Made by a program: the position numbers and the translations under genes
The notes under the pieces: model-generated
Seen by the model: the letters and a program-made list of their open reading frames with translations, nothing else
Databases searched by the model: none
Told to the model about the DNA's origin: nothing
IMG/VR virus record: IMGVR_UViG_3300037119_006610
Location: 1 to 23,622 of that record
DNA length: 23,622 bases
Reading direction: 5' to 3' (one strand)
Source of the DNA: a virus
Part shown: piece by piece, positions 1 through 6,562 of the stretch
How positions within the stretch are numbered: position 1 is the stretch's first letter
How the letters are laid out: each line of letters begins with the position of its first letter

Positions 1-1
1 A

Positions 2-2140
2 GAAGGCGTCATCCTCGCGAAGGGCAGCGGCGGCCTCGGCAACGTCGCGTTCCAGGACACCGTCGGCACCGGTAAGACCGTCAACCTCACGGTCTCGCAG
101 AACTCCGGGGTCGCGCTCATCGCCGCCGACTGGGACGCGTTGACCGTCGGCACCGCGTGGGTGCCCAGCGCGAACGCGAACCTCGTGCAGCGCACCGCCA
201 CGGCGAACATGACGTGGCACGGCGTGTACTGGACGGGGCAGTCGGCGGGGACTACCGCCTACGGGTGGTCCGGTGGCACGACGGACAAGAACCGGATCAT
301 CGCCCTCGAAATCCTGGAGGCCGGTGGCGCCGCCCCCGAGTCCCCGGCATTCGCCCCGCAGGCGCCGGGGCTGTTCCAGAGCCCGGGCAGCAATTTCACG
401 AGTGCCTGGATGGGCACGGGCGACGACGGCCCGGCGTCGCCGACGTCCGCCGTCGTCGGTGCCGCCGCAGCAGGGGCCGCCGCTGCAGCCACGACCGCGA
501 AGGTCGCTGTCGTCACCGCCCGCTGCGCTGCTGGAGCCGCGGCGGCGGGTGTGGTCGTCAAGCGGGCGACCCCGACGGTCGCCGCGCAGGCTGGGGCCGC
601 AGCATCGGGCGCGAGCCGCAAGGTGGCCCCCGTCGTCGGCGTCGCCGCGGCCGGCTCCGCCGCTCGGGCGGCCGTGGCGCACGGCGTGTCGGGGCGAGCT
701 GCCGCCGGAATCGCCGCAACACCCACGACCCGCCGCGTCGCCGTCGTCGTGGGTCGCTCCGCGCTCGGCGCCAGCTCGGCTGGTTCGGTCGCGCACGGGG
801 TGGCCGCGAGAGCAGCCGCCGGCCCGACCGCGGGCTCCACGACGAGGCGCGTCGCACTGGTCGCGGGTTCCTCGACGGTCGGCTCGGCGGCGTCGGGATC
901 GGTCGCGCACGGTGTCACCGCTCGTGTCGTGGCGGGGTTCTCCGCGACGCGCACCACCGCCGCCGGTCGAGCGGTCACCGCGGTCGCCGCCCTCGGCGCC
1001 GCAGCTGCCGGGGCGGTCGCGCACGGTGTCGCCGCTCGTGCTGCCGCCGGAATCGCCGCCGTCGTCGCGAGCCGCCGCGTCGCCCCCGTCGTCGGCAACG
1101 CCCCGGCCGGAACCGCCGCCCGAGGAGCGGTCGCGCACGGAGTCGCTGCCCGAGCGCAGACAGCGGCCGCGTCGAACTCGACCCCGCGGAAGGTCGCGCC
1201 GAGCACGGTCTCGGGCGCTGCCGGCGGCGCCGCCCGAGCGGCGGTCGCGCACGGCGTCACCGGACGGGGCCTCGCCGGGCTCGCCGCGGGTTCGACGACG
1301 CGGAAGGTCGCGCCGGGCACCGGTTCGAGCCCGGTTGGTGCGCTCGCGTCGGCTGCCGGGCAGAAGCTCACCGCTGTCACGGCCCGCGCGCCCGCCGGAG
1401 CCGTCGCGTCGCACAGCGGGGTCGCCGGCCGAGCCGTCACCGCGCTCGCCACGCTCGGGGCCGCCGCAGCCGCAGCGGTCCGCAAGACCGCGACGAGCAT
1501 CACCACCGCCGCCGCCGGGACGAGCACCACGGCCGGGAGCCGGAAGGTCGCGCCCGCCGTTGCGCGCACCCCGGCCGGCGGGAGCGCGACCGCGACGAGC
1601 CGGAAGGTCGCGCCCACCTCCACGCGCAGCGCTGCGGGAGCCGCAGCCGGATCGACGACGGTACGGGTCGCCAGCGTCATCGCCCGCGCGTTCGGCGGGG
1701 TGGAGGCCCTCCAGACGGGGTCGCTGCCCCGCGCGGTCACCGCCCTCGCCTCGGCCGGCGGGTCCGCAGCCGGCGCGGTGCGGAAGACCACCGTCGCTGT
1801 CACCCGCGCCGCCGTCGGCAGCGTGGCGCGCGGGCTGGTCGGGCACCGCGGCAGCGCCACCGGTTCGGCGCGGGCCGGCATCACGGCGACCGGCTCGGCG
1901 GGGAAGCGGACGTCGCTCACAGCCCGCGTCATCGCCGCCGTAGTCGCCCAGGGCGAGGTCTCCGGCTCCGTAGCAGGGTTCACCCGCCCCGGCGACGACG
2001 CGCCGCCCACAGCGCTCCTGGGGGCCGAAACGGGCTCAATTTCGCGGCTCGGCCCCGATGAGGGCGCCCTCGCGGTCGCTGGGACCGCCACGAGCGCCAC
2101 CACGAGCTCGGGGATGGACTCCGCACCCACAAGCCGCTAA
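2..2140 (+). CDS. Ala-rich repeat protein, possible virion fibre or decoration protein (5' partial)
   Basis: The frame is open to the left edge, so the true start lies outside the window; at least 712 residues are visible. The first ~110 residues look like a beta-sandwich domain rich in Thr, Gly and Trp that ends in the pattern ALEI, as seen in phage surface proteins. A Pro/Gly-rich linker follows (PAFAPQAPGLFQSPGSNF). From about nt 480 to 1970 the protein is almost only Ala, Gly, Val, Thr, Ser and Arg/Lys, arranged in a 19-residue period whose units begin RKVAP/RRVA or VAHGV. The last ~50 residues are more acidic. It sits just upstream of the head-tail connector, where capsid, decoration or head-fibre genes lie, so a virion surface role is plausible but not proven. 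Other frames are also open here because of base composition; this frame alone carries the orderly repeat and runs into the connector's ribosome binding site. Confidence 0.75.
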   Translation, partial: EGVILAKGSGGLGNVAFQDTVGTGKTVNLTVSQNSGVALIAADWDALTVGTAWVPSANANLVQRTATANMTWHGVYWTGQSAGTTAYGWSGGTTDKNRIIALEILEAGGAAPESPAFAPQAPGLFQSPGSNFTSAWMGTGDDGPASPTSAVVGAAAAGAAAAATTAKVAVVTARCAAGAAAAGVVVKRATPTVAAQAGAAASGASRKVAPVVGVAAAGSAARAAVAHGVSGRAAAGIAATPTTRRVAVVVGRSALGASSAGSVAHGVAARAAAGPTAGSTTRRVALVAGSSTVGSAASGSVAHGVTARVVAGFSATRTTAAGRAVTAVAALGAAAAGAVAHGVAARAAAGIAAVVASRRVAPVVGNAPAGTAARGAVAHGVAARAQTAAASNSTPRKVAPSTVSGAAGGAARAAVAHGVTGRGLAGLAAGSTTRKVAPGTGSSPVGALASAAGQKLTAVTARAPAGAVASHSGVAGRAVTALATLGAAAAAAVRKTATSITTAAAGTSTTAGSRKVAPAVARTPAGGSATATSRKVAPTSTRSAAGAAAGSTTVRVASVIARAFGGVEALQTGSLPRAVTALASAGGSAAGAVRKTTVAVTRAAVGSVARGLVGHRGSATGSARAGITATGSAGKRTSLTARVIAAVVAQGEVSGSVAGFTRPGDDAPPTALLGAETGSISRLGPDEGALAVAGTATSATTSSGMDSAPTSR
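677..1254 (+). repeat. Degenerate in-frame tandem repeat, 114-bp period (2 x 57 bp)
   Basis: The octamer GCGCACGG occurs at 677, 791, 905, 1019, 1133 and 1247, each exactly 114 nt from the last. This gives six VAHGV units 38 residues apart, each separated by a 19-residue half-unit that usually starts RKVA or RRVA. The 19-residue rhythm continues in degenerate form on both sides, from about 480 to 1970, with occasional 20-residue units at the left end. No indel breaks the 114-nt spacing in the core. Confidence 0.9.
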
Positions 2141-2149
2141 CGGAGGGGA
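2141..2149 (+). promoter_or_regulatory. Ribosome binding site for the connector gene
   Basis: A purine run containing GGAGGGGAGG follows the upstream stop directly and stands about 9 nt before the GTG at 2159. It decides that start over later candidates. Confidence 0.7.
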
Positions 2150-2158
2150 GGCCCCCCG

Positions 2159-2977
2159 GTGCTCGACCTCGGCGACACCTACACGACGTCGATCCGCGTC
2201 TACGACGCGCCGCCCGATGCGGGCGGGGTTCTCATCAACGCGGGCACCGTCACCCTGACGATCACCCTCCCCGACGGCACAGTTACGACGCCGACGCCGG
2301 TGAACTCCTCCACCGGCCGCTACAAGTACGACCTCATCACCACCCAAGAGGGGCTGCACAGCATCCGCTGGCAGACGCTGAACCCGGCGACCGCGCAGCC
2401 GGACGTCGCGATCGTCCGCGCGGCGGCGCCCCTGTTCCTGATGAGCCTCGCCGACGCGAAACGCGCGCTGAACAAGAGCCCGTCGATCACCGTCGACGAT
2501 GAGGAGATCCGCGACCTCATGGAGGCGACGACCCTCGTCGTCGAGGAGCATTTGAACGAGGTCGTCCCCCCGCGCGTCGTCACCCAACGGATCGACGCCT
2601 ACGGGCAGGACCGGCTGCTGCTGAAGGCCCCCGTCATCAGCCTGACGTCGATCACGAGGGTCGCGCCGAGCGCCGGCACATACCCGGTCGGGAGCCTCGT
2701 CGTCAACAAGCCGTTCGGCTTCGTCGACAGCTACGGGCAGCCGTTCTTCGGCGCCCTCGACGTCGTGTACCGCGCCGGGTACGTGCTGCCCCCCGCGAAC
2801 TACGTCGAGGCCGCGAAGGTCACGCTGAAACACCTGTGGCAGGAGCAGCAGCAGGCGGGTGTCGGCCCGAGCAGCCCGTTCACCGACCAGGAGTTCGCGG
2901 TCCCGTCGGGTAGTTTCTTCGCCCTCCCCCCGCGGGCGATAGAGCTGCTCGGCGGCCGCGGCCCCGGCTTCGCATGA
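2159..2977 (+). CDS. Head-tail connector (gp6-like) with an N-terminal Ig-like domain
   Basis: This 272-aa protein begins at GTG after a strong Shine-Dalgarno. Residues ~1-90 read as a beta-rich Ig-like or BppU-like module (TVTLTITLPDGTV, then a conserved GRYKYDL stretch). Residues ~95-270 match the gp6/QLRG head-tail connector pattern: a helical start (SLADAKRALNKSP, DDEEIRDLMEATTLVVEE), then VVTQRIDAYGQDRLLL, a beta hairpin with PVISLTSI, and VVYRAGY followed by a helix containing KHLWQEQQQAG. Connectors of this family form the ring that joins the portal to the tail. The fused N-terminal domain may be displayed on the neck surface, which is inference. Its end overlaps the next start as ATGA. 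Confidence 0.8.
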   Translation: MLDLGDTYTTSIRVYDAPPDAGGVLINAGTVTLTITLPDGTVTTPTPVNSSTGRYKYDLITTQEGLHSIRWQTLNPATAQPDVAIVRAAAPLFLMSLADAKRALNKSPSITVDDEEIRDLMEATTLVVEEHLNEVVPPRVVTQRIDAYGQDRLLLKAPVISLTSITRVAPSAGTYPVGSLVVNKPFGFVDSYGQPFFGALDVVYRAGYVLPPANYVEAAKVTLKHLWQEQQQAGVGPSSPFTDQEFAVPSGSFFALPPRAIELLGGRGPGFA

Positions 2978-3396
2978 CCGCCATCCCGCAGGTGCTTGAC
3001 GCGCTCGTCGCCGCGCTCCGCCTCGCGCTGCCCGCCGTCGACGTCTTCGACGGCCCCCAGTCGGGCGCCGTCGGCGGGGAGGGCATAGCGGTCGGCACGA
3101 GCCGCGAAGACAACTCGGTGGAGTTCACGTGGCCCGCCGCGGACCTCGCCGGCGGCGACGCCGAACACGCCACGATCGCATGCCTCGTGTGGTCGGGCAG
3201 CGGCGACAGCACGTATCAGGCCGCGCGGCAGCGGGTCGCCGTCCTCCTCGACGCGGTCGCCGCGGCGTTGGCCGCGAACCGCACGTTGGGCGGCGCCGTC
3301 AGCTCCGCGTGGATCACCGGCGGGGTCTGGCAGCAGCAGGCCGTCACGGGGGTGCTCGTCACCTGCGAGTTTCAAGTGGAGATCGACACGTTCTAA
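2974..3396 (+). CDS. Tail terminator / minor tail protein
   Basis: 140 aa, translationally coupled to the connector by an ATGA overlap. The layout is typical of tail terminators, which cap the growing tail tube and dock it to the head: an amphipathic N-terminal helix (VLDALVAALRLALPAVDVFDG), a central beta sheet (HATIACLVWSGSGDS), a long helix of alternating Ala and hydrophobics (RQRVAVLLDAVAAALAAN), and a final strand (VTGVLVTCEFQVEI). Size and position between connector and tail tube also fit. No single residue signature proves the assignment, so it rests on fold pattern and gene order. Confidence 0.65.
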   Translation: MTAIPQVLDALVAALRLALPAVDVFDGPQSGAVGGEGIAVGTSREDNSVEFTWPAADLAGGDAEHATIACLVWSGSGDSTYQAARQRVAVLLDAVAAALAANRTLGGAVSSAWITGGVWQQQAVTGVLVTCEFQVEIDTF

Positions 3397-3410
3397 CGGA
3401 GGACACGCTC

Positions 3411-3752
3411 ATGGCCCTACTCACGAAGCAGGACGCGTCGCCCCTCGCCGGCAACGTCATCACCCCCGTCGCGGCCGCCGGTGGCGGCGACACGATGGTC
3501 GGCGGGCAGGGGATGAACCTGTACGTCAACAACGGGGGCGGCGCGCCGATCACCGTCACGCTCGTGACCCCGGAGGTGGTGGAGGGCAGCCTCGCCGTCA
3601 CCGACCGCGCGGTGTCGGTGACCAACGCCACCTTCAAGGTCATCCCGGTGCCGTCGCGGTACAACGACCCGATCACCGGCCTCGCGAGCATCACCTACTC
3701 CGCGGTCACGAGCGTCACGGTCGCGTGGGTCCAGACCGCGGTGCAGCCATGA
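3411..3752 (+). CDS. Small beta-rich capsid/tail decoration-like protein
   Basis: 113 aa. The start is ATG 3411, chosen because CGGAGGA stands 8 nt upstream and because residues before it in this frame are Arg-rich and uncoded in style. The sequence alternates short beta strands: GMNLYVNNGGGAPITVTL, LAVTDRAVSVTNATFKVIPV and ITYSAVTSVTVAWVQ. Small proteins with the same pattern (a VxNGG turn, an IxVTLVTP strand, a final TYSAVTSVTVA strand) recur in actinophage head-tail regions and are usually left as hypothetical or called decoration proteins. The stop overlaps the next ATG as ATGA. Confidence 0.7.
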   Translation: MALLTKQDASPLAGNVITPVAAAGGGDTMVGGQGMNLYVNNGGGAPITVTLVTPEVVEGSLAVTDRAVSVTNATFKVIPVPSRYNDPITGLASITYSAVTSVTVAWVQTAVQP

Positions 3753-4027
3753 GCGTCTGGATCACCCACCCGGAGACCGGCGGCGTCGTCGAGGTCGATG
3801 AGGCTGCCGTGCCGATGTACCGGCAGTCGGGGTGGGATCTGCTGCCCGAGAAGGACGTCGCGAAGCGCGCGAAGGCCGCCGCCGACGAGGCCGCCGCCGA
3901 CGAGGCGCGCATGGTTGAGCTCGGGAGGGTCGCGCTCGGGCAGGTCCCGCCGCCGCCGACCCCCGAGCCGCCCCCCGAGGTTCCCGTTGATTCGGACGCC
4001 AAGTCCACGAAGAAGGAGAACGGCTGA
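3749..4027 (+). CDS. Short conserved phage protein with N-terminal HPETGG module
   Basis: 92 aa, coupled to its upstream neighbour by ATGA and to its downstream neighbour by a 1-nt TGATG overlap. The first ~35 residues (WITHPETGGVVEVDEAAV, then a QSGWDLL turn) form a small module common in actinophage genes next to capsid or tail tube genes. The middle is an Ala/Asp/Lys-rich helix likely to be solvent exposed, followed by a Pro/Glu linker and a basic C-terminus. I know no established function. Its place just before the major tail protein suggests a structural or assembly role. Confidence 0.65.
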   Translation: MSVWITHPETGGVVEVDEAAVPMYRQSGWDLLPEKDVAKRAKAAADEAAADEARMVELGRVALGQVPPPPTPEPPPEVPVDSDAKSTKKENG

Positions 4028-4512
4028 TGGCTGCGCCGGCTATTACCGCGAGCGTCCGCTACACGTCTCGCGGCACCACGAAAATCTACTGGGTCGTCAC
4101 GGCGGCGAACTACCTGACGCCGACGCGGCCGGAGCTGAACGCGGGGGTCGACCTGAGCCCGCAGCTCAACGACTCCGCCGGCTGGTCGGTCAGCTCGGAG
4201 CAAATTGATACGCCGGACATGGCCAACCGTTTCACCAGCAAGATCCCCGGGGCGATCACCGCGGAGGACTCGTCGCTGACGATGTACGCGTCGAAGACCG
4301 GCGCGGACGCCCGCACCGTCATGCCGCAGGACGCCGTCGGGAACATCGTCCTGCTGTTCGGCGGGGACACCGCCGGCAACAAAATGGACGTCTGGCCCGT
4401 CACCGTCGCGAGCGTGTCGAAGCAGATCAGCGTGCAGGGCGGCGACGCCGACACCCTGCAGATCAGCTTCTCGCCGACGAACGTGCCGGCGCAGAACGTC
4501 ACCATCCCGTAG
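4027..4512 (+). CDS. Major tail tube protein
   Basis: 161 aa, starting at ATG within the TGATGG overlap. It has the profile of siphovirus tail tube subunits: a beta-rich protein of about 160 residues with a Pro/Thr-rich early loop (TAANYLTPTRPELNAGVDLS), a central region of Ser/Thr and small residues (IPGAITAEDSSLTMYASK), a strand with NIVLLFGGDTAGNKMDVWPV, and a last strand pair (DTLQISFSPTNVPAQNVTIP). Tail tube subunits polymerise around the tape measure. It lies directly before the chaperone gene with the frameshift and upstream of the tape measure, which is where the tail tube gene is expected in siphophages. Confidence 0.85.
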   Translation: MAAPAITASVRYTSRGTTKIYWVVTAANYLTPTRPELNAGVDLSPQLNDSAGWSVSSEQIDTPDMANRFTSKIPGAITAEDSSLTMYASKTGADARTVMPQDAVGNIVLLFGGDTAGNKMDVWPVTVASVSKQISVQGGDADTLQISFSPTNVPAQNVTIP

Positions 4513-4518
4513 CCGCTC

Positions 4519-5025
4519 GTGAGTCTGCTGGATCGGCTCCGCGCCCGGGAGCTGCCGTCGGTCACCGTGGGAATCCCCGTCGACGCCGTCGCCTACGCGC
4601 GGCTCGACGGGGAACTCGCGCAGGCGACGTGGCGGTTGGAGGACGCCCGCGGCCGCGTCGGCGGCGATGTGGCGGTGCTCCGCGCCGAGCAGGCCGCGGC
4701 GCAGGCCGCGCTGGACGCGTGCCCGGTCGAGGCGGTGGTGTTGCGCGCGTTGCCTCCCGCTGAGTGGGAAGCGCTCGTCGACGCGCACCCGCCGACCGAG
4801 GAGCAGATGAACGGCGGCGCGCAGTGGAACGTCGCGACGTTCCGGCCGGCGCTGCTCGCCGTCTCGGTGGTCGTCGACTCGGATGATGACGCGATGACCG
4901 AGTCGGACTGGGCGGCGCTCGCGAAGGAGGGCGCGCTCGCCGCCGGGGAACTCGGCGCGCTGTTCCATGCCGCCGTCACCCTCAATTTGCGCGGGCCGAG
5001 CGCCTCGGTGGGAAAAGATCGCTGA
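4519..5025 (+). CDS. Tail assembly chaperone, zero-frame product
   Basis: 168 aa from GTG 4519. An N-terminal helical stretch with heptad-like Ala and Leu (LDGELAQATWRLEDARGRV, then LRAEQAAAQAALDA) precedes the conserved actinophage chaperone core: LPPAEWEALVDAHPP, WNVATFRPALLAVSV, and ESDWAALAKEGALAAGELG leading into a helix ending LFHAAVTLNLRG. The zero frame stops at TGA 5023-5025, just after a slippery sequence. Chaperones of this type coat the tape measure during tail assembly and are made as short and frameshifted long forms. The long N-terminal helical extension is not part of the core as I know it. Confidence 0.85.
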   Translation: MSLLDRLRARELPSVTVGIPVDAVAYARLDGELAQATWRLEDARGRVGGDVAVLRAEQAAAQAALDACPVEAVVLRALPPAEWEALVDAHPPTEEQMNGGAQWNVATFRPALLAVSVVVDSDDDAMTESDWAALAKEGALAAGELGALFHAAVTLNLRGPSASVGKDR

Positions 5026-5354
5026 CGAACCCGCAGCTGCGGCTGGAACTCGCCTACTGCGCGCCCCGCGGCATCCCGCACAGCGCGTTCCTGCAGTGGC
5101 CGCGGGCCGATCAGGACAAAGCGCTGTGGTGGTTCATCCACGACGCGCAGGCGTGCAAGTCGTGCGGCACCCGCCCGGACGAATGGGACGAGGACGCGGG
5201 CGGCAGCGAGGACGCGTACATCGCCGAGCCCTATGTGTGCAAGGGGTGCCGGGTCCGCGCCGACGGCGACGAGTGGCTGGAGAAGAACAAAAAGAGCGTG
5301 CCGAGGGGGACGCAGATGCGGCTCCGCCGGCCCGACCCCACGGAGGGTGACTGA
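4519..5354 (+). CDS. Tail assembly chaperone, -1 frameshift fusion with zinc ribbon
   Basis: Reading GTG 4519 to 5016 and then slipping back one base to continue at 5016 gives a 278-aa fusion. The -1 frame from 5016 encodes 112 residues of clear coding quality: SLTNPQLRLELAYCAPRGIP, then HSAFLQWPRADQDKALWW, then a CKSCGTRPDEWD ... CKGCRVRADGDEW zinc ribbon. The PRGIPHSxFLxW pattern and the paired CxxC motifs are known from frameshifted chaperone tails of many actinophages. This extension has no start codon of its own in the expected place, so it is expressed only by frameshifting. It ends at TGA 5352-5354, overlapping the next ATG by one base. Confidence 0.88.
5010..5016 (+). other. Programmed -1 ribosomal frameshift site (G_GGA_AAA)
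   Basis: In the zero frame the codons GGA (5011-5013) and AAA (5014-5016) are preceded by G, which is a perfect X_XXY_YYZ heptamer. After slipping, the codons read GGG and AAA. The zero-frame stop follows 6 nt later, and the -1 frame opens into the conserved chaperone extension. Confidence 0.9.
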
Positions 5355-5830
5355 TGCCGAGCGCGTGGCGGATCGTCAGCGCCGAGCTGGTGCAGCGCGG
5401 ACGAACCGACCTCTCCTCCGGGCTGCGGGCCGCGGTGCGGCGGGAGGGCGCCGTCGCGCTCGCCGAAACCAAGGCGGCGTGGCTGACCGTCGACGTCACC
5501 AGCACGAAGGGCGGCATCGTCCCGCCGGACAAGTCCACCGGGCTCCGACTGAGGGTGTCGGGTGCGACCCGCATCCAGACGACGATGACCGGGGTGCGGA
5601 TCACCGTCGCCCCCGGCAAGGTCGACCCCCGCTACGGCCGGACCCTGCCGTGGTACCTGAACGCCAGCGGCAGGCCGTGGCGGCACCCCGTGTTCGGTCG
5701 CAGCGCCAACCCGCAAGACTGGACAGTTCAGCGCGGGCAAGAGGTGTTCTTCTCGACGATCGGCGGCCACGCCCCCGCATTCCGGGCGGGCATCGAGCGG
5801 GCGATGGAGGACGTCGCCCGCCGATTCTGA
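5354..5830 (+). CDS. HK97 gp10-like tail/neck protein
   Basis: 158 aa, starting at ATG inside a TGATG overlap with the frameshifted chaperone tail. The motif WRHPVFGRSANPQDWTVQRG, followed by VFFSTIGGHAPAFRAGI, matches the end of the HK97 gp10 family, where RHPVFG and a terminal helix are the most constant parts. The N-terminal half is a basic amphipathic helix (LSSGLRAAVRREGAVALAET) and a beta region. Family members act at the head-tail joint or in tail completion. The unusual point is position: here it follows the tail chaperones rather than standing between connector and tail terminator. Confidence 0.7.
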   Translation: MPSAWRIVSAELVQRGRTDLSSGLRAAVRREGAVALAETKAAWLTVDVTSTKGGIVPPDKSTGLRLRVSGATRIQTTMTGVRITVAPGKVDPRYGRTLPWYLNASGRPWRHPVFGRSANPQDWTVQRGQEVFFSTIGGHAPAFRAGIERAMEDVARRF

Positions 5831-5834
5831 GGAG
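5829..5834 (+). promoter_or_regulatory. Ribosome binding site before the second chaperone-like gene
   Basis: GAGGAG overlaps the upstream stop codon and lies 9 nt before ATG 5844. It supports that start. Confidence 0.65.
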
Positions 5835-5843
5835 CCTAGGCGC

Positions 5844-6278
5844 ATGGCTGAGATCACGATGGTCATCAACGGGGAGCAGTTCGCGATCGATGACGACCCG
5901 CAGAAGTTCACCGCCGAAGAACTCATGGCCGTCGAGCAGCACACCGGGATGCTGGTCGTCGAGTGGGCGTCGAAACTCATGGACGAGCGGATCTCCACGC
6001 AGGCGTGGACGGCGCTCGCCTGGATCGCGGTCCGCCGCGCCAACCGACCGATCCGCTGGGACGACTTCGCGCGGAGCGTCTCGGTGATGGACCTGATCCA
6101 GAGCATGGGCACGAGGGCCGCCGCGCTCCCCGACCCGCCCGCGGTCGTGCCGAACCGGGCGGATCGCCGCGCGAAGAAGCCGAAGCCGCAGGGGCAGGGC
6201 GGTCAGGTGCTGGTGCCGGACGTCCACCCCGTGACTACGGACGGGCCGCCCGAACCGCCAGCCACCGCCAGCGCATGA
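5844..6278 (+). CDS. Second tail assembly chaperone-like protein
   Basis: 144 aa. The first ~85 residues follow the pattern of Phage_TAC-type chaperones: a beta hairpin (MVINGEQFAIDDDPQ), then a helix (TAEELMAVEQHTGMLVVEW), then TALAWIAVRRANRPIRWDDF, which compares with the EEL ... VExxTG ... LTALVWI ... RR pattern of that family. The rest is a low-complexity Pro/Ala tail with a basic patch (RADRRAKKPKPQGQG). It stands two genes before the tape measure, as such chaperones do. I found no slippery heptamer at its 3' end; the next gene starts by an ATGA overlap instead. Confidence 0.65.
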   Translation: MAEITMVINGEQFAIDDDPQKFTAEELMAVEQHTGMLVVEWASKLMDERISTQAWTALAWIAVRRANRPIRWDDFARSVSVMDLIQSMGTRAAALPDPPAVVPNRADRRAKKPKPQGQGGQVLVPDVHPVTTDGPPEPPATASA

Positions 6279-6541
6279 CGGAGGCGACGCACCTGCTCAC
6301 CGTCGACGCCGTTCGCGCCTGGCTCGCGGAGTACGGCATCGACGCCAACGACGCGATCGAGGCCCGCATCGTCATCGCCCGGCACGGCGCCCCCCACGGA
6401 CACGACATCGGCGCGTGGCTGTGCGTGGAGTGCTACCAGCGCGACAACCTCGGCTGGAAGGCCGTCGTCAACGGTGAGCCCGCGAGGCGCGGCGTTCTCG
6501 TCCCGCTCCACTCCTGGCCGCTCCTGACGCCCATCGAGTAA
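6275..6541 (+). CDS. Small unknown protein upstream of the tape measure
   Basis: 88 aa beginning at ATG 6275 in an ATGA overlap; upstream residues in the same frame are Arg/Pro-rich noise. It is a compact mixed-composition protein: a helix (VDAVRAWLAEYGIDANDAIE), a strand (ARIVIARHGAPHG), then GAWLCVECYQRDNLGWKAVV with a single CxxC. Its position between a chaperone-like gene and the tape measure suggests tail assembly. I do not recognise a family. It could be the separately initiated counterpart of a second chaperone partner. Confidence 0.6.
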   Translation: MTEATHLLTVDAVRAWLAEYGIDANDAIEARIVIARHGAPHGHDIGAWLCVECYQRDNLGWKAVVNGEPARRGVLVPLHSWPLLTPIE

Positions 6542-6562
6542 GCCGCGGAGGGGGGCTCGCGC

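Noticed and set aside
157-2130. Long open frames in other phases and on the minus strand across the repeat gene
   Set aside because: They are by-products of high GC and the 57-bp repeat: Arg/Pro/Gly-rich, with no domain pattern or ribosome binding site. Only frame 2 shows the ordered 19-residue unit and runs in from outside the window.
6260-6290. Second programmed frameshift between the 5844 and 6275 genes
   Set aside because: No slippery heptamer is visible near the stop; the ATGA overlap with a proper ATG explains expression of the second gene.
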